Part shown: positions 55,730-64,000 of the stretch, piece after piece
How the letters are laid out: each line of letters opens with the position of its first letter
How positions within the stretch are numbered: position 1 is the stretch's first letter
Origin: Xanthobacteraceae bacterium
Lineage (GTDB): Bacteria > Pseudomonadota > Alphaproteobacteria > Rhizobiales > Xanthobacteraceae
DNA length: 64,000 bases
Reading direction: 5' to 3'
Assembly: GCA_019635585.1 (NCBI GenBank)
Contig: JAHBZE010000001.1
Coordinates: 1,302,001-1,366,000, forward strand
Notes under the pieces: model-generated
Databases searched by the model: none
The model's input: only the letters and a program-made list of their open reading frames with translations
What the model was told of the DNA's origin: nothing
Made by a program: the position numbers and the translations under genes

Positions 55730-56995
55730 TTACTTCTTCAGACCTCTGAGCTTCGAAAGCAGCGGCGAGAGCGCGCTGGCCTTTTCTTTCTTCGCTTCCG
55801 AACGGCCCGTGATGGTCTTGGCGATCTGAAGGAAGGTATCGGCGGTCTTATGCTTGGCCGACACCTCGGCGATCATCTGCCCGTTGTTCGATGCCGTGCC
55901 GAAAATCTGCGGCTCGAACGGGATCGCCGCGACCGGCTCGGCGCCCAAGGCCTTTGCGAAATCCGCGGTCTTCACCTCGGGGCGCTTCGGCATGCCGACC
56001 TGATTCAAGAGGTACATCGGCGCGCGGTCGTTCGGACGCGCGGCCTTGGCGAGATCGAACATATTCTTGGCGTTACGCAGATTCGCAAGATCGGGAGCCG
56101 CGACGACCAGAATGTCATCCGCGCCGAGCAATGCGCGCTTGGCCCAGCCGCTCCACGTATGCGGCAGATCGAGCACGATCACCGGGACGGAAGCGCGCAG
56201 CGTGTCAAAAATCGGCTCGAAGCCCTCCGGCGAAATGTCGTATTCGCGGTCCAGCGTTGCGGGAGCCGCGAGCAGGCTCAGATGATCGGTGCATTTCGAA
56301 AGCAGGCGATCGATGAAGGCGTTATCGACGCGATCCGGCGAGAATACCGCGTCGGCGATACCTTGCGGCGGATCCTGATTGAAATCGAGCCCGGCGGTGC
56401 CGAAAGCGAGATCGAGATCTGCGACGACGGTGTCGATCGCGAGATCGCGCGAAATGGCAAAGCCGATGTTATGCGCCGCGGTCGAAGCGCCGACGCCGCC
56501 TTTGGCGCCCATCACACCGATGATCCGGCCGACCGGCTTCGCATCGGCCGCGCCGTAAAGACCGGAAATCGAGGCGACGATGTCGAGCGGTGCGAGCGGC
56601 GCGACCAGATAATCGCTGACGCCGCGGCGGACGAGCTCGCGATAGAGAATGATATCGTTGACACGGCCGACGATGACGACACGCGTACCGGCGTCGCAGC
56701 TTTCGGCGAGCCGGTCGAGCCCTTCGAGCAGCGCGTTGCCGTGCCCGTTGTATTCGACCAGAATCACGTTCGGTGTCGCGGCACCGCGATAGGCTTCTTC
56801 CGCGGCGGGCAGCCCGCCCATCGAAACCTTCACATGCGCACGCGCCATGCGCCGGTCGGCGCCAGCCGCCTGCACCGAATGCGCAAGCTCCGGCGTTTCG
56901 CAGAAGGCCTGGATCGTAATGCGCGGCACCGGAGCAATGTGATGCTCCGGTTCGGCGGCAACCTGACTATGATCGAGTACGGGTGCGGCTCTCAT
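55730..56995 (-). CDS. cpaE: Tad pilus assembly protein CpaE/TadZ
   Basis: 421 aa from the ATG at 56995. A receiver-like N-terminal domain (about 25-145) precedes a MinD-like ATPase with a deviant Walker A, GAKGGVGAST, in which the second Lys is missing. TadZ/CpaE positions the pilus machine at the cell pole. Its start shares one base with the cpaD stop. Confidence 0.92.
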   Translation of the reverse strand: MRAAPVLDHSQVAAEPEHHIAPVPRITIQAFCETPELAHSVQAAGADRRMARAHVKVSMGGLPAAEEAYRGAATPNVILVEYNGHGNALLEGLDRLAESCDAGTRVVIVGRVNDIILYRELVRRGVSDYLVAPLAPLDIVASISGLYGAADAKPVGRIIGVMGAKGGVGASTAAHNIGFAISRDLAIDTVVADLDLAFGTAGLDFNQDPPQGIADAVFSPDRVDNAFIDRLLSKCTDHLSLLAAPATLDREYDISPEGFEPIFDTLRASVPVIVLDLPHTWSGWAKRALLGADDILVVAAPDLANLRNAKNMFDLAKAARPNDRAPMYLLNQVGMPKRPEVKTADFAKALGAEPVAAIPFEPQIFGTASNNGQMIAEVSAKHKTADTFLQIAKTITGRSEAKKEKASALSPLLSKLRGLKK

Positions 56996-57714
56996 CACTG
57001 TCCCACAGAGCTTGCTTTGGTGGCGGTCGGATAGGTCGTCGAAGGATCCTGCCCGGCGCGGTATTTCTCCATGACCGTGCGGCGGCGCGCGGCATAAGAC
57101 GGCTGCTCGGCGCGCGGCTGGACGAGATCTTCCGGATTGGCGACGGAGGCGGCGAGATTGTGCTGAGTCGCGCAGCCGAAGTTGCGCATCGGATAATTCT
57201 GCCAGCCTTCGAAACTCGGCGTCACGCCGAGGTCTTCCTGACCGGCGTGGCAGCGGTTCGCCACCTGCGCGCTGATCGCGGGAAATGCAAGGCGGATGGG
57301 GGCGACGTTCGAAGGCGATTCCATCTGATAGGCGACGATCCGGATCGCACGCGGCGGTACGCCGGAGGCCGTGAGCAGGCTCCGCAATTCGCGCAGCGTG
57401 CGGCTCGACGAAACTTCGTTCGCGACATGCGACGGCAATTCGATCGTCATCGCGCCGGAAGCGTAGCGGCGCCACTGCGAAGCGAAGCCGCCGGCGAGCG
57501 CACGCTGTTCGGGCGTCAGCCCGGTGCGGCCGGAGCCGATGAACATCTGTACCGTGCGCGTACCTTCGTTGATCTGGATCGGATGCCGGTCGCGGTAATC
57601 GAGCGGCACCGTTCCGGTCACGATGCGGTCGGTCTGGCACCCGGCGACGGCGAGCGAAACGATTCCGAGCAGGAGCGCTGCGCGAAGGCGGCGGGAATTA
57701 CTGGTTACTGACAT
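56995..57714 (-). CDS. cpaD: Tad pilus lipoprotein CpaD
   Basis: 239 aa from the ATG at 57714, chosen because GGAG lies 6 bp upstream; an adjacent ATG at 57717 and a TTG at 57729 are alternatives. The signal peptide ends in the lipobox AVAGC. The remainder matches the CpaD family (DYRDRHPIQINEGTRTVQ). It supports the secretin in the outer membrane. Confidence 0.88.
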   Translation of the reverse strand: MSVTSNSRRLRAALLLGIVSLAVAGCQTDRIVTGTVPLDYRDRHPIQINEGTRTVQMFIGSGRTGLTPEQRALAGGFASQWRRYASGAMTIELPSHVANEVSSSRTLRELRSLLTASGVPPRAIRIVAYQMESPSNVAPIRLAFPAISAQVANRCHAGQEDLGVTPSFEGWQNYPMRNFGCATQHNLAASVANPEDLVQPRAEQPSYAARRRTVMEKYRAGQDPSTTYPTATKASSVGQ

Positions 57715-57730
57715 CATACGCTCCAACAAC

Positions 57731-59197
57731 TCAATCCAGGATGAAGCCGTAGTCGCCTTTGAGGCGTTTCGGCTCGTTCGTACCAGGCACGCCGTAGATG
57801 CGGTTCAAGCGGCCGAGCAGCACGGTCGACTGATCGGACGGATTGGCGAAGCCGTCGTCGGGCCGGACCAGCGCCTGCGGCGCGTTCGGCTTCACGACAT
57901 AAGGGGTCACCATGATCATCAATTCGGTCTGGCCGGTGAGATAGTCGCGGCTCTTGAAGAGCGCGCCGAGTACCGGAAGGTTCATCAGCCCCGGCAGACC
58001 GTTGATGTTCTGCTTGGTCTGTTCCTGCAGAAGACCGGCCATCACCAGCGAGCCGCCCGAAGGAAGCTCGACGGTCGAATTCGCGCGGCGCACGCGCAGT
58101 GCCGGAATGGTCACGGTCGAAAGGCGGATCGCGCCTTCGGAGGAAAGTTCGCTGACTTCGGTCGCAATGCGGAGACTGATCTTGCCTTCCGAGAGCACGA
58201 CCGGCGTGAACTCTAGCGCGACACCGAATTGCTTGAACTGAATCTGAATCTGACAGCCCGTGGTGGGATCGCAGCTCTGTCCAGACGGGATCGGGAATTC
58301 GCCGCCGGCCAGGAACTTCGCGGACTCGCCGCTGATCGCGGTCAGGTTAGGCTCGGCGAGCGTGCGCATGATGCCCGCCTGCTCCATCGCGCGAAGCGTC
58401 GCGCTGACCGTGCCGCCGTTCGGCAGGTTCAGGGTCGGCGTAATCACGCTGTTCGAAAGCGTCTGGTTCTGCGCGGAAAACGGGTTGTTGTTGGTGAAGT
58501 TGACGACAGCGCTGCCGATATTGACGTTCGCACCGTTCAGATCGACACCGAGTTGCTTCAGGATGTTCCGCTGCACTTCGGCGACCGTGACTTTCAGAAG
58601 AATCTGCTCTCGGTCGCGGATCGTGAGGCCATTCACGACTTTGTTCGGATCGCCGACGAGACGCGCGGCGGTATCGAAAATATGCTGCGCTTCCGCCGCG
58701 GATGCGACCGAGCCCGAAAGCACGATGCTGTCGCCGATCGCATCGACCTTGATCTGGGCACTCGGCGCAAGCCGCTGCACGGCCGCGCGCACGCCGGTCG
58801 CGTCGAGCGCGACCTCGATGTCGTAGGCCGCGATCTGCTGGCCTTCGCCATCGAAGAAAACGATATTCGTCTGGCCTGCCTTGACGCCAATGAGATAGGC
58901 GCGGCGCGCGGAGCGGATCACCGCGTTCGCGATGCCTGGATTGGCGATCAATACGTCCTTCGCGTCGCGCGGCAGATCGATGACGATCGACTTGCCGACG
59001 CCAAGCGGAAGAAATCCGGCGCGCGTATGCACGACCGGCGTGTTCGGTTGCGGGCGCTGCTGCGTTGCCGCGGGCGGAGGCGCCACCAGCTGCGGCTCGG
59101 CTGCGCGAAGGCCGGCGGGCATCATCAGGGTGACCGCGGCGAGCGACGCCAGGAAAGCAATTGTTAACCCTGCTTTTGCGGCTAGCGGCTTTTGCAT
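57731..59197 (-). CDS. cpaC: Tad pilus secretin CpaC/RcpA
   Basis: 488 aa. The signal peptide is followed by the pilus-assembly N-terminal domain (LPLGVGKSIVIDLPRDAKDV), a BON/N1-like repeat and the secretin core, which ends with the VPVLGALFKSRDYL-like block. It forms the outer-membrane channel for the Flp pilus. It sits between cpaB and cpaD. Confidence 0.93.
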   Translation of the reverse strand: MQKPLAAKAGLTIAFLASLAAVTLMMPAGLRAAEPQLVAPPPAATQQRPQPNTPVVHTRAGFLPLGVGKSIVIDLPRDAKDVLIANPGIANAVIRSARRAYLIGVKAGQTNIVFFDGEGQQIAAYDIEVALDATGVRAAVQRLAPSAQIKVDAIGDSIVLSGSVASAAEAQHIFDTAARLVGDPNKVVNGLTIRDREQILLKVTVAEVQRNILKQLGVDLNGANVNIGSAVVNFTNNNPFSAQNQTLSNSVITPTLNLPNGGTVSATLRAMEQAGIMRTLAEPNLTAISGESAKFLAGGEFPIPSGQSCDPTTGCQIQIQFKQFGVALEFTPVVLSEGKISLRIATEVSELSSEGAIRLSTVTIPALRVRRANSTVELPSGGSLVMAGLLQEQTKQNINGLPGLMNLPVLGALFKSRDYLTGQTELMIMVTPYVVKPNAPQALVRPDDGFANPSDQSTVLLGRLNRIYGVPGTNEPKRLKGDYGFILD

Positions 59198-59217
59198 CGT
59201 CAGCCTCGATCCTTCGC

Positions 59218-60006
59218 TTACTTCGCGGTCTGCGTTGAATTGACGCCGAAACGGACGAAGTTCACGCGGCTCGACGTCTGCTGCGGCTCTTCGGTTTCGG
59301 TGACGAGATTGGGTTTGGCATCCGCGAGCGAGCGGAGCGCCAGCGAAATCGTGCCGCGCTGGCGCGACATCGCGAGCGTCTCGGTCTGTTGCGGGCCGAG
59401 CTCTAGCGTCGCGGTCTTGCCGACGACAACCTTCTGGCCGTTCTTCTCTTCGACGGTCTGGTCAATCGCGAGCACGCGCACATTGCGCAGAATGGTATCG
59501 GTCGTGACCGACTCGCCGCTGTTCGGGCCCTGCTCGCGCCGAGTCAAAAGAACGTCGACACGATCATTCGGGAGAATAAACCCGCCAGCCCCGGTTTCGG
59601 CGGAGATCTCAACCGAGATCGCGCGCATGCCGGCCGGCAAGATTGCGGAAAGGAAACCCGCGCCATCGGCGCGAACGAGCTTCTGCTCGCGGATCGGTTC
59701 ACCCGCAACGAACGGTGCGCGGGCAACCGCGCCTTTAAATTCTTCGAGCGCTTTCGGGCGATCCGTTCTGCGAATGAAAAGCGGGCCGGCTGCGGAAACC
59801 GGCCAGGGCTGCCAGGTCAGGTCTTCGGGTGAAACCGCGCGGCCGACAGCGATGTCGGTTTTCGCGACGAGAATTTCGACCGTGTCGTTCGCAGGTCTTA
59901 CGATCTGCTGCACGGGCGCAGGTGCGCGTTCGCCTCCCGACAACATGAAGGCGGCGGCGCCAGCCAATACGGCGATGCCGAGAACGATTAGACGCGCGGG
60001 TTTCAT
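59218..60006 (-). CDS. cpaB: Tad pilus assembly protein CpaB/RcpC
   Basis: 262 aa. One N-terminal membrane helix (about 5-23) is followed by SAF domain strands (VEILVAKTDIAVGRAVSPED) and the RcpC/CpaB C-terminal domain, in which GGFILPNDRVDVLLTRREQ is diagnostic. It stabilises the secretin. It is separated from cpaA by a 150-bp gap in which I see no gene. Confidence 0.9.
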   Translation of the reverse strand: MKPARLIVLGIAVLAGAAAFMLSGGERAPAPVQQIVRPANDTVEILVAKTDIAVGRAVSPEDLTWQPWPVSAAGPLFIRRTDRPKALEEFKGAVARAPFVAGEPIREQKLVRADGAGFLSAILPAGMRAISVEISAETGAGGFILPNDRVDVLLTRREQGPNSGESVTTDTILRNVRVLAIDQTVEEKNGQKVVVGKTATLELGPQQTETLAMSRQRGTISLALRSLADAKPNLVTETEEPQQTSSRVNFVRFGVNSTQTAK

Positions 60007-60156
60007 ACGCTCACTCTTCCACTCGAAAGCCGGGACCCGGATATGGGTCGCGGAACTGCCACTCGCCGGATTTCACCAGCTAAGGGTCAACTTATGGTTA
60101 ATGAGCAGTAGAGGATTTTAATTAACAGAGACTTGCACTTAGCCTTGTCGCTAGTG

Positions 60157-60663
60157 TCAGAGCGCAAGTGCCTTCATGAAGGACGTTTCCGGATAGACGA
60201 GCAGACCCGCAAGCGCGAGCGCGATGCCGTAGGGAATTCCGGTCTCGAAGTTATGCAGCCGCGCGATCCATTTTTGACGCGCAAGCATCGCGGGCATTGG
60301 CAGCGTGCGAAGCTGCAAGAGGCCAAGCGTAAGAATGCCGCCGGCAACAGACGCGATCAGTAGATATTCCATCAGATGCGAAAAGCCGAGCCAAAGCGCG
60401 GTCGCAGCTGCGAGTTTGGCGTCGCCGCCGCCGATCCAGCCCCGCGAAAAGAAACCGAACGCGACAACCAGTACGACGGCTCCGGCAAGAAGATGCCGGC
60501 CGAGGTCGGCCCAGCCCATACCGGTGAGCCAGGCGACAAAAAAGAAACCGATTATTAACGCAAGCGACACGCGATTCGAGATCGTCATGCTCACAAGATC
60601 GCTCGCCGCGGCGAAGGCCATGGCGGCGGGAAAAAGACCAAGCACGAACAATTCGAGGACCAT
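60157..60663 (-). CDS. cpaA: Prepilin peptidase CpaA/TadV
   Basis: 168 aa, an aspartic membrane peptidase of the short Tad type with about five helices. The catalytic Asp residues are in AASDLVSMTISNR and the GGGDAKL (GxGD) motif. It cleaves Flp pilins and the TadE/TadG pseudopilins after glycine. It lies 131 bp after the first pilin. Confidence 0.92.
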   Translation of the reverse strand: MVLELFVLGLFPAAMAFAAASDLVSMTISNRVSLALIIGFFFVAWLTGMGWADLGRHLLAGAVVLVVAFGFFSRGWIGGGDAKLAAATALWLGFSHLMEYLLIASVAGGILTLGLLQLRTLPMPAMLARQKWIARLHNFETGIPYGIALALAGLLVYPETSFMKALAL

Positions 60664-60744
60664 GATGGCTCTTCTGCTCTCGCGGAACGAGCCTGGAACT
60701 TAGCGGGGAAGCCTAAGCGAACCGTGAATCCGTTCGCATAAACA

Positions 60745-60775
60745 AAGGGGTCCCGGCGAATCGCCGGAACCCCTT
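60745..60775 (-). terminator. Hairpin after the first Flp pilin
   Basis: AAGGGGT and ACCCCTT, then CCGGCGA and TCGCCGG after one mismatch, give a long stem with a 1-nt centre, 19 bp after the pilin stop and followed by TTTGTTT on the minus strand. It may partly terminate transcription so that pilin mRNA exceeds that of cpaA and downstream genes. Confidence 0.7.
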
Positions 60776-60794
60776 CAAGACGAATGACGATTCT

Positions 60795-60956
60795 TTAGCC
60801 GCCGAGGCCGGTCTTCACCGACGTAAAAGTATTCGTCAGCTTGGTACCGATGCCCTGCACGATGGCGATGATCGCGACCGAAATGCACGCGGCAATCAGT
60901 CCGTATTCGATTGCGGTTGCACCCGACTCGTCTTTCAGAAAGCGAACAAAATTCAT
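60795..60956 (-). CDS. flp: Flp family pilin, copy 1
   Basis: 53 aa, too short for most gene callers. N-terminal MNFVRFLKDESG then ATAIEYGLIAAC: the Tad cleavage site is G12/A13, with E17-Y18 in the required place. One hydrophobic helix follows, ending in TSVKTGLGG. It is the structural subunit of Flp pili, processed by CpaA. It is very close to the second copy. Confidence 0.93.
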   Translation of the reverse strand: MNFVRFLKDESGATAIEYGLIAACISVAIIAIVQGIGTKLTNTFTSVKTGLGG

Positions 60957-61111
60957 GACGGCTCCTCAGAGAGATGATTCAACCGGATCTTCTGTCCGGA
61001 TGAATGCGTTCTAGGGAATAAGTTCCTTCGCCCGCGTGAAGCTCGTCCGCTAAAGTTGAATATAAAATCCCCGTATTTCCGCCAAAGCAATTCAGGTTTC
61101 CTAAACGCGAA

Positions 61112-61134
61112 AGGCCCCGGACGAACCGGGGCCT
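61112..61134 (-). terminator. Hairpin after the second Flp pilin
   Basis: AGGCCCCGG and CCGGGGCCT form a perfect 9-bp stem around 5 nt, 25 bp after the pilin stop. The following tract is only weakly T-rich (TTCGCGTTT), so it may stabilise the mRNA 3' end or attenuate rather than stop all transcripts. Confidence 0.65.
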
Positions 61135-61159
61135 CGCGATTACCTTGGTAGTTCGGCGA

Positions 61160-61324
61160 TTAGCCGCCGAGGCCGGTCTTCACCGACGTGAAGGTGTCTT
61201 TCAGCTTGGTGCCGACACCCTGCACGACCGCGATGATCGCGACCGAGATACAGGCAGCGATCAGGCCGTATTCGATGGCCGTCGCGCCCGACTCGTCCTT
61301 CAGAAAACGAGCGATATTCGTCAT
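61160..61324 (-). CDS. flp: Flp family pilin, copy 2
   Basis: 54 aa. MTNIARFLKDESG then ATAIEYGLIAAC has the same cleavage site as copy 1, and most other residues match. Differences lie mainly in the N-terminus and in the turn VGTKLKDTF. A strong AGGAG lies 10 bp upstream of the ATG. It is the first gene of the minus-strand tad run. Confidence 0.93.
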   Translation of the reverse strand: MTNIARFLKDESGATAIEYGLIAACISVAIIAVVQGVGTKLKDTFTSVKTGLGG

Positions 61325-61634
61325 GTTTCAAGGCTCCTTGAACCTAGTTGGCTCTCTGCTTGTCCGCCGAACTTTTTTGTCCGATCGAACTGACGCAAAA
61401 ATAGCGCGGACGAATTTCGCCACGGTTAATTCGACCGCAGAAAGCCCGCAGTATCAGGGGGAAATAGAACAGAGTTAATACTCCGCTGCCGCCCTCGGAG
61501 AATCCTTTCGGCTAAAGGATTCGCTTCCGGATCGCGCGTCGTGTCGCCGACTCAAGCGCGGGAATCGTTGGTATTTCATTCACCAATTTCGACGACATTG
61601 GCCGGGTAGTTTCGCGTTTTTCTGGAGGCGTCCC
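61325..61634. other. Divergent intergenic region of the tad locus
   Basis: 310 bp between the second pilin and the divergent secretin-N-like gene. It must hold the promoters for both directions, but I could not place -35/-10 boxes with confidence. It contains an AT-rich patch at about 61370-61400 and a 9-bp inverted repeat at about 61500-61522 (AATCCTTT / AAAGGATT around CGGCT). No open frame here looks real. Confidence 0.5.
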
Positions 61635-62102
61635 TTGTCGCGTCTGTCGTTCAGGACCCTGCTCGTGCTGGCCGGTCTCGTTATCGCGCCGAACCTCGCT
61701 TTGGCGGATTCGGTCGCTGTCATTCTCGATCAAGCCAAGTTGCTGCGCCTTCCGGACCGCGTATCGACCATCATCATCGGCAATCCGTCTATCGCCGACG
61801 GCACGCTGCAGGCCGGCGGCTTCCTGGTCGTGACCGGCAAGGGTTACGGCACAACCAACCTCATGGCGCTGGATTCCAAGGGCAACGTGCTCGCCGAGCA
61901 TACCATTACCGTTTCGGCGCCGACCACGGCGCTCACGGTGTACCGCGGCGCGGACCGCGAAACCTTAAGCTGCGCGCCGAATTGCCAGCGCACGCTGGTG
62001 CCGGGCGATGCTTCCGCGGTCTTCGACGCGGTCGTCGCGCAAAACGGTACCCGGAACGGACTATCGACCGGTACTCCCGCGGCGGCCCCGCCTGCGCGCT
62101 GA
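61635..62102 (+). CDS. Stand-alone secretin N-terminal-like protein (CpaC N-domain)
   Basis: 155 aa starting at TTG 61635, with GGAGG 7 bp upstream, which decides the start. A signal peptide (to about 24) is followed by a domain like the pilus-assembly N-terminal region of CpaC (ILDQAKLLRLPDRVSTIIIG, then VVTGKGYGTTNLMALDSKG). A Pro/Ala tail ends the protein. It probably acts in the periplasm with the Tad secretin; its exact role is unknown. Confidence 0.75.
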   Translation: MSRLSFRTLLVLAGLVIAPNLALADSVAVILDQAKLLRLPDRVSTIIIGNPSIADGTLQAGGFLVVTGKGYGTTNLMALDSKGNVLAEHTITVSAPTTALTVYRGADRETLSCAPNCQRTLVPGDASAVFDAVVAQNGTRNGLSTGTPAAAPPAR

Positions 62103-62224
62103 AGCACCCGGCCTGATCGTTAACGACTGGTGAATTCTCCCCTCCGTCTTGGCAAAGGGGTGTTCAACCAATTTTCAAGCCATGACCGCTAGTAATACGG
62201 AACGTTTTCCGCGCGAGCGCACTC

Positions 62225-62797
62225 ATGTTCGGCATCGCATTTCATAGAGAGAAAGCCAGCGGCGTGAGCCGGGGTTTGCGCAAACTCGTCGTCCGGTTCG
62301 GCCGGAAGAACGACGGTGCCGCGGCGGTCGAGTTCGCGATCGTAGTGGTGCCGTTCTTCGCACTCCTGTTTGCGATCATCGAACTCGCGTTGGTGTTCTG
62401 GGCGGGCCAGGTGCTCGAGACCGCGGCGCACGATACCAGCCGTCTCATCATGACCGGCCAGGCGCAGACCCAGAGCTTCGATCAGACGCGCTTCAAACAG
62501 GAACTCTGCGCGCGCGTGCTCGGGTTGTTCAGTTGCAACTCGTTCAAGATCGACGTGCGAACCTATGGCGCATTCGCCAGCGCCAACCTCGGTAAGCCCA
62601 CCTACAAGCCGAACGGCCAGATCGACGACAGCGGCTTCACCTATCAAACCGGCGGTCCGGGCGACATCGTGGTGGTACGCGTGATGTACGAATGGCCGCT
62701 GATCCTGCGCACCTTCGGCCTCGACCTCGCCGATACGCCAGCCGGCAAGCGGTTGCTGATGTCGGCGGTCGCCTTCCGCAACGAGCCCTACCAATGA
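62225..62797 (+). CDS. tadE: TadE-family pseudopilin, first
   Basis: 190 aa. DGAAAVEFAIVVVPFFALLF holds a prepilin-type cleavage site after Gly with the Glu-Phe two residues on, followed by a hydrophobic helix and a periplasmic domain. TadE proteins are minor pseudopilins cleaved by CpaA. The stop overlaps the next gene by 4 bp (ATGA). Confidence 0.88.
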   Translation: MFGIAFHREKASGVSRGLRKLVVRFGRKNDGAAAVEFAIVVVPFFALLFAIIELALVFWAGQVLETAAHDTSRLIMTGQAQTQSFDQTRFKQELCARVLGLFSCNSFKIDVRTYGAFASANLGKPTYKPNGQIDDSGFTYQTGGPGDIVVVRVMYEWPLILRTFGLDLADTPAGKRLLMSAVAFRNEPYQ

Positions 62798-63372
62798 GCA
62801 TGCTCGCGATTTCAGAAATAGCCGGCGCCCTGCGCGCCAGGATCGCGCGCTTCTCGCGCGACAAGCGCGGCGTCTCGGCGGTCGAGTTCGCGATCATCCT
62901 CCCTTTCATGGCGATGCTCTATCTCGGTGGCACCGCGCTCACGCAAGGAATCATCGTCAAGCGCAAGGTCGTGCTGGTCGCGCATACCGTGGGCGATCTC
63001 GTCGCGCGCGACAACAACATCACTAACGCCGAAATCACATCGATCTTCGACGCGGCGAAGGCGGTGTTCGCACCTTATGCCTGGAACAGCAACCTTCTGA
63101 AGATCAAGGTATCGAGCATCAACATCGATGCTGCCGGCAACGCCAAGGTCGGCTGGAGCGATGCCTTTCAGGATACCGCGCGCCCGGTGAATTCCACGAT
63201 CACGCTTCCGGCCGGGCTCAATACCGCGAATACGTCGATCATCTGGGCGGAAGTCAGCTACAACTTCACGCCGCCGATCGGCACTGCCTTCACCGGCGGC
63301 ACGCTGACCTTGACGGACCAGCTCTACATCCGGCCGCGTCTGGTCACAACTGTTACGCGCTCGGCGAACTGA
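62794..63372 (+). CDS. TadE/TadG-family pseudopilin, second
   Basis: 192 aa from the ATG at 62794, overlapping the previous stop. RGVSAVEFAIILPFMAMLYL carries the same pseudopilin cleavage site and helix. The periplasmic part lacks the von Willebrand domain of long TadG proteins. It is likely a second minor subunit, coupled with the first. Confidence 0.82.
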   Translation: MSMLAISEIAGALRARIARFSRDKRGVSAVEFAIILPFMAMLYLGGTALTQGIIVKRKVVLVAHTVGDLVARDNNITNAEITSIFDAAKAVFAPYAWNSNLLKIKVSSINIDAAGNAKVGWSDAFQDTARPVNSTITLPAGLNTANTSIIWAEVSYNFTPPIGTAFTGGTLTLTDQLYIRPRLVTTVTRSAN

Positions 63373-63378
63373 CGCTTC

Positions 63379-64000
63379 TCAAATCTTCTGATTGTATTCG
63401 CCGACTTCCGGGTGTGCGCGGATCGCCGCGTCCACGGCTGCGAACATTTCCTTCATCCGCACTTCCGAGACCGGACTTTCGACCACGACCACCAGCTCGG
63501 GCTTATTCGAGGACGCCCGCACCAGACCCCAGGTGCCGTCTTCGACGGTGACGCGAACGCCGTTCACGGTCACGAGATCGCGGATCGGCTGCCCGGCGAC
63601 TTTCTCGCCCTTCGCCTTTGCCGCCTCAAAATGCTTCACGATCTGGTCGACGATGCCGTACTTCTTTTCGTCGTCGCAATGCGGCGACATGGTCGGCGAC
63701 TGCCAGGTGCGTGGCAGCGCGAGCCGCAGATCCGACATCTTCTTCCCCGGATTGCGGTCGAGCATTTCGCAAACCGCAATCGCCGACAGGAGGCCGTCGT
63801 CATAGCCGCGGCCGAACGGAGGCCCGAAGAAGAAGTGGCCCGACTTCTCGAAGCCTGCGACCGCTTTCAGTTCCGCCGAGCGGCGCTTGATATAGGAGTG
63901 GCCGGTCTTCCAGAAATCGACCTTCACGCCGTTTTGCTTCAGCACCGGATCGGTGAGCCAGAGGCCGGTCGATTTCACATCGACGATGAACTGGCCGCCC
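63379..64000 (-). CDS. Phosphomannomutase/phosphoglucomutase, C-terminal part (5' end outside window)
   Basis: The visible 206 residues run to the right edge of the window without a start. The metabolic-enzyme signature of the C-terminal alpha-D-phosphohexomutase domains is present: EKSGHFFFG, GYDDGLLSAI and, near the end, VRASSNKPELVVVVES. The family interconverts hexose 1- and 6-phosphates for polysaccharide and LPS synthesis. It converges on the pseudopilin gene with 6 bp between stops. Confidence 0.87.
   Translation of the reverse strand, partial: GGQFIVDVKSTGLWLTDPVLKQNGVKVDFWKTGHSYIKRRSAELKAVAGFEKSGHFFFGPPFGRGYDDGLLSAIAVCEMLDRNPGKKMSDLRLALPRTWQSPTMSPHCDDEKKYGIVDQIVKHFEAAKAKGEKVAGQPIRDLVTVNGVRVTVEDGTWGLVRASSNKPELVVVVESPVSEVRMKEMFAAVDAAIRAHPEVGEYNQKI

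Noticed and set aside
54179-57034. A 951-codon plus-strand open frame
   Set aside because: It lies antisense to cpaF and cpaE, is extremely Arg-, His- and Asp-rich with no motif, and exists because the GC3-biased real genes leave few stop codons on the other strand.

Overview
The window is a stretch of alphaproteobacterial chromosome. The order rpmH-rnpA-yidC-engB-argB-dapD-dapE-truA-fmt-def, then recR-ybaB-dnaX with a small SRP RNA, together with a nearby tad/cpa pilus locus, points to Hyphomicrobiales (Rhizobiales). Resemblance to the Bradyrhizobium/Rhodopseudomonas/Xanthobacter side is an inference from gene order and protein character, not from a search. Core genes are GC-rich with strong GC3 bias, so long spurious antisense frames are common.

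Bases 1 to about 11,099 are an integrated island abutting the 3' end of a tRNA-Arg(ACG) gene at 11100-11176. All complete island genes lie on the minus strand. Next to the tRNA is an unrecognised 321-aa gene. Then comes a compact run that reads like one operon: AlpA/excisionase-like HTH protein, HTH plus zinc-ribbon protein, tyrosine integrase, MmeI-like adenine DNA methyltransferase without a visible nuclease motif, DUF262 protein with an HNH-like C-terminus, SF2 helicase, and GIY-YIG nuclease. The last four look like a multi-subunit restriction or anti-phage system that I cannot assign to a named class. They are the most interesting content of the window. The island continues off the left edge, where the end of one plus-strand gene is visible.

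11.2-15.1 kb holds a type III polyketide synthase with an ICMT-like methyltransferase, an orphan sensor histidine kinase and a TVP38/TMEM64 membrane protein. 15.3-25.0 kb is the conserved rpmH-rnpA-yidC cluster (with a promoter at 15300-15329), an ABC-F ATPase, engB, argB, a DUF1036 protein and dapD, with a large membrane protein on the other strand. 25.1-33.3 kb has two tandem DUF805 genes, a small membrane protein, dapE, truA, a GNAT gene, fmt, def, rmuC and an AmpG-like permease. 33.3-40.2 kb has recR, ybaB, dnaX, ffs, a HIT protein, nudC, pheA, kdsB and a membrane-anchored cytochrome c.

40.3-48.0 kb is a peptide ABC importer (yejA-yejA-yejB-yejE-yejF) with two tandem binding proteins. One appears Sec-exported and the other Tat-exported. 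47.9-51.3 kb has a quinone-reductase-like flavoprotein, an NlpC/P60 protein, a MarR regulator and an M17 aminopeptidase.

51.4-63.4 kb is a tad/cpa (Flp pilus) locus. A TadD-like lipoprotein converges on a long minus-strand operon of two Flp pilins, cpaA, cpaB, cpaC, cpaD, cpaE, cpaF/tadA, tadB and tadC. The divergent plus-strand genes are a stand-alone secretin-N-like protein and two TadE/TadG pseudopilins. The right edge cuts a phosphomannomutase/phosphoglucomutase gene. No CRISPR array, rRNA or IS element is visible.
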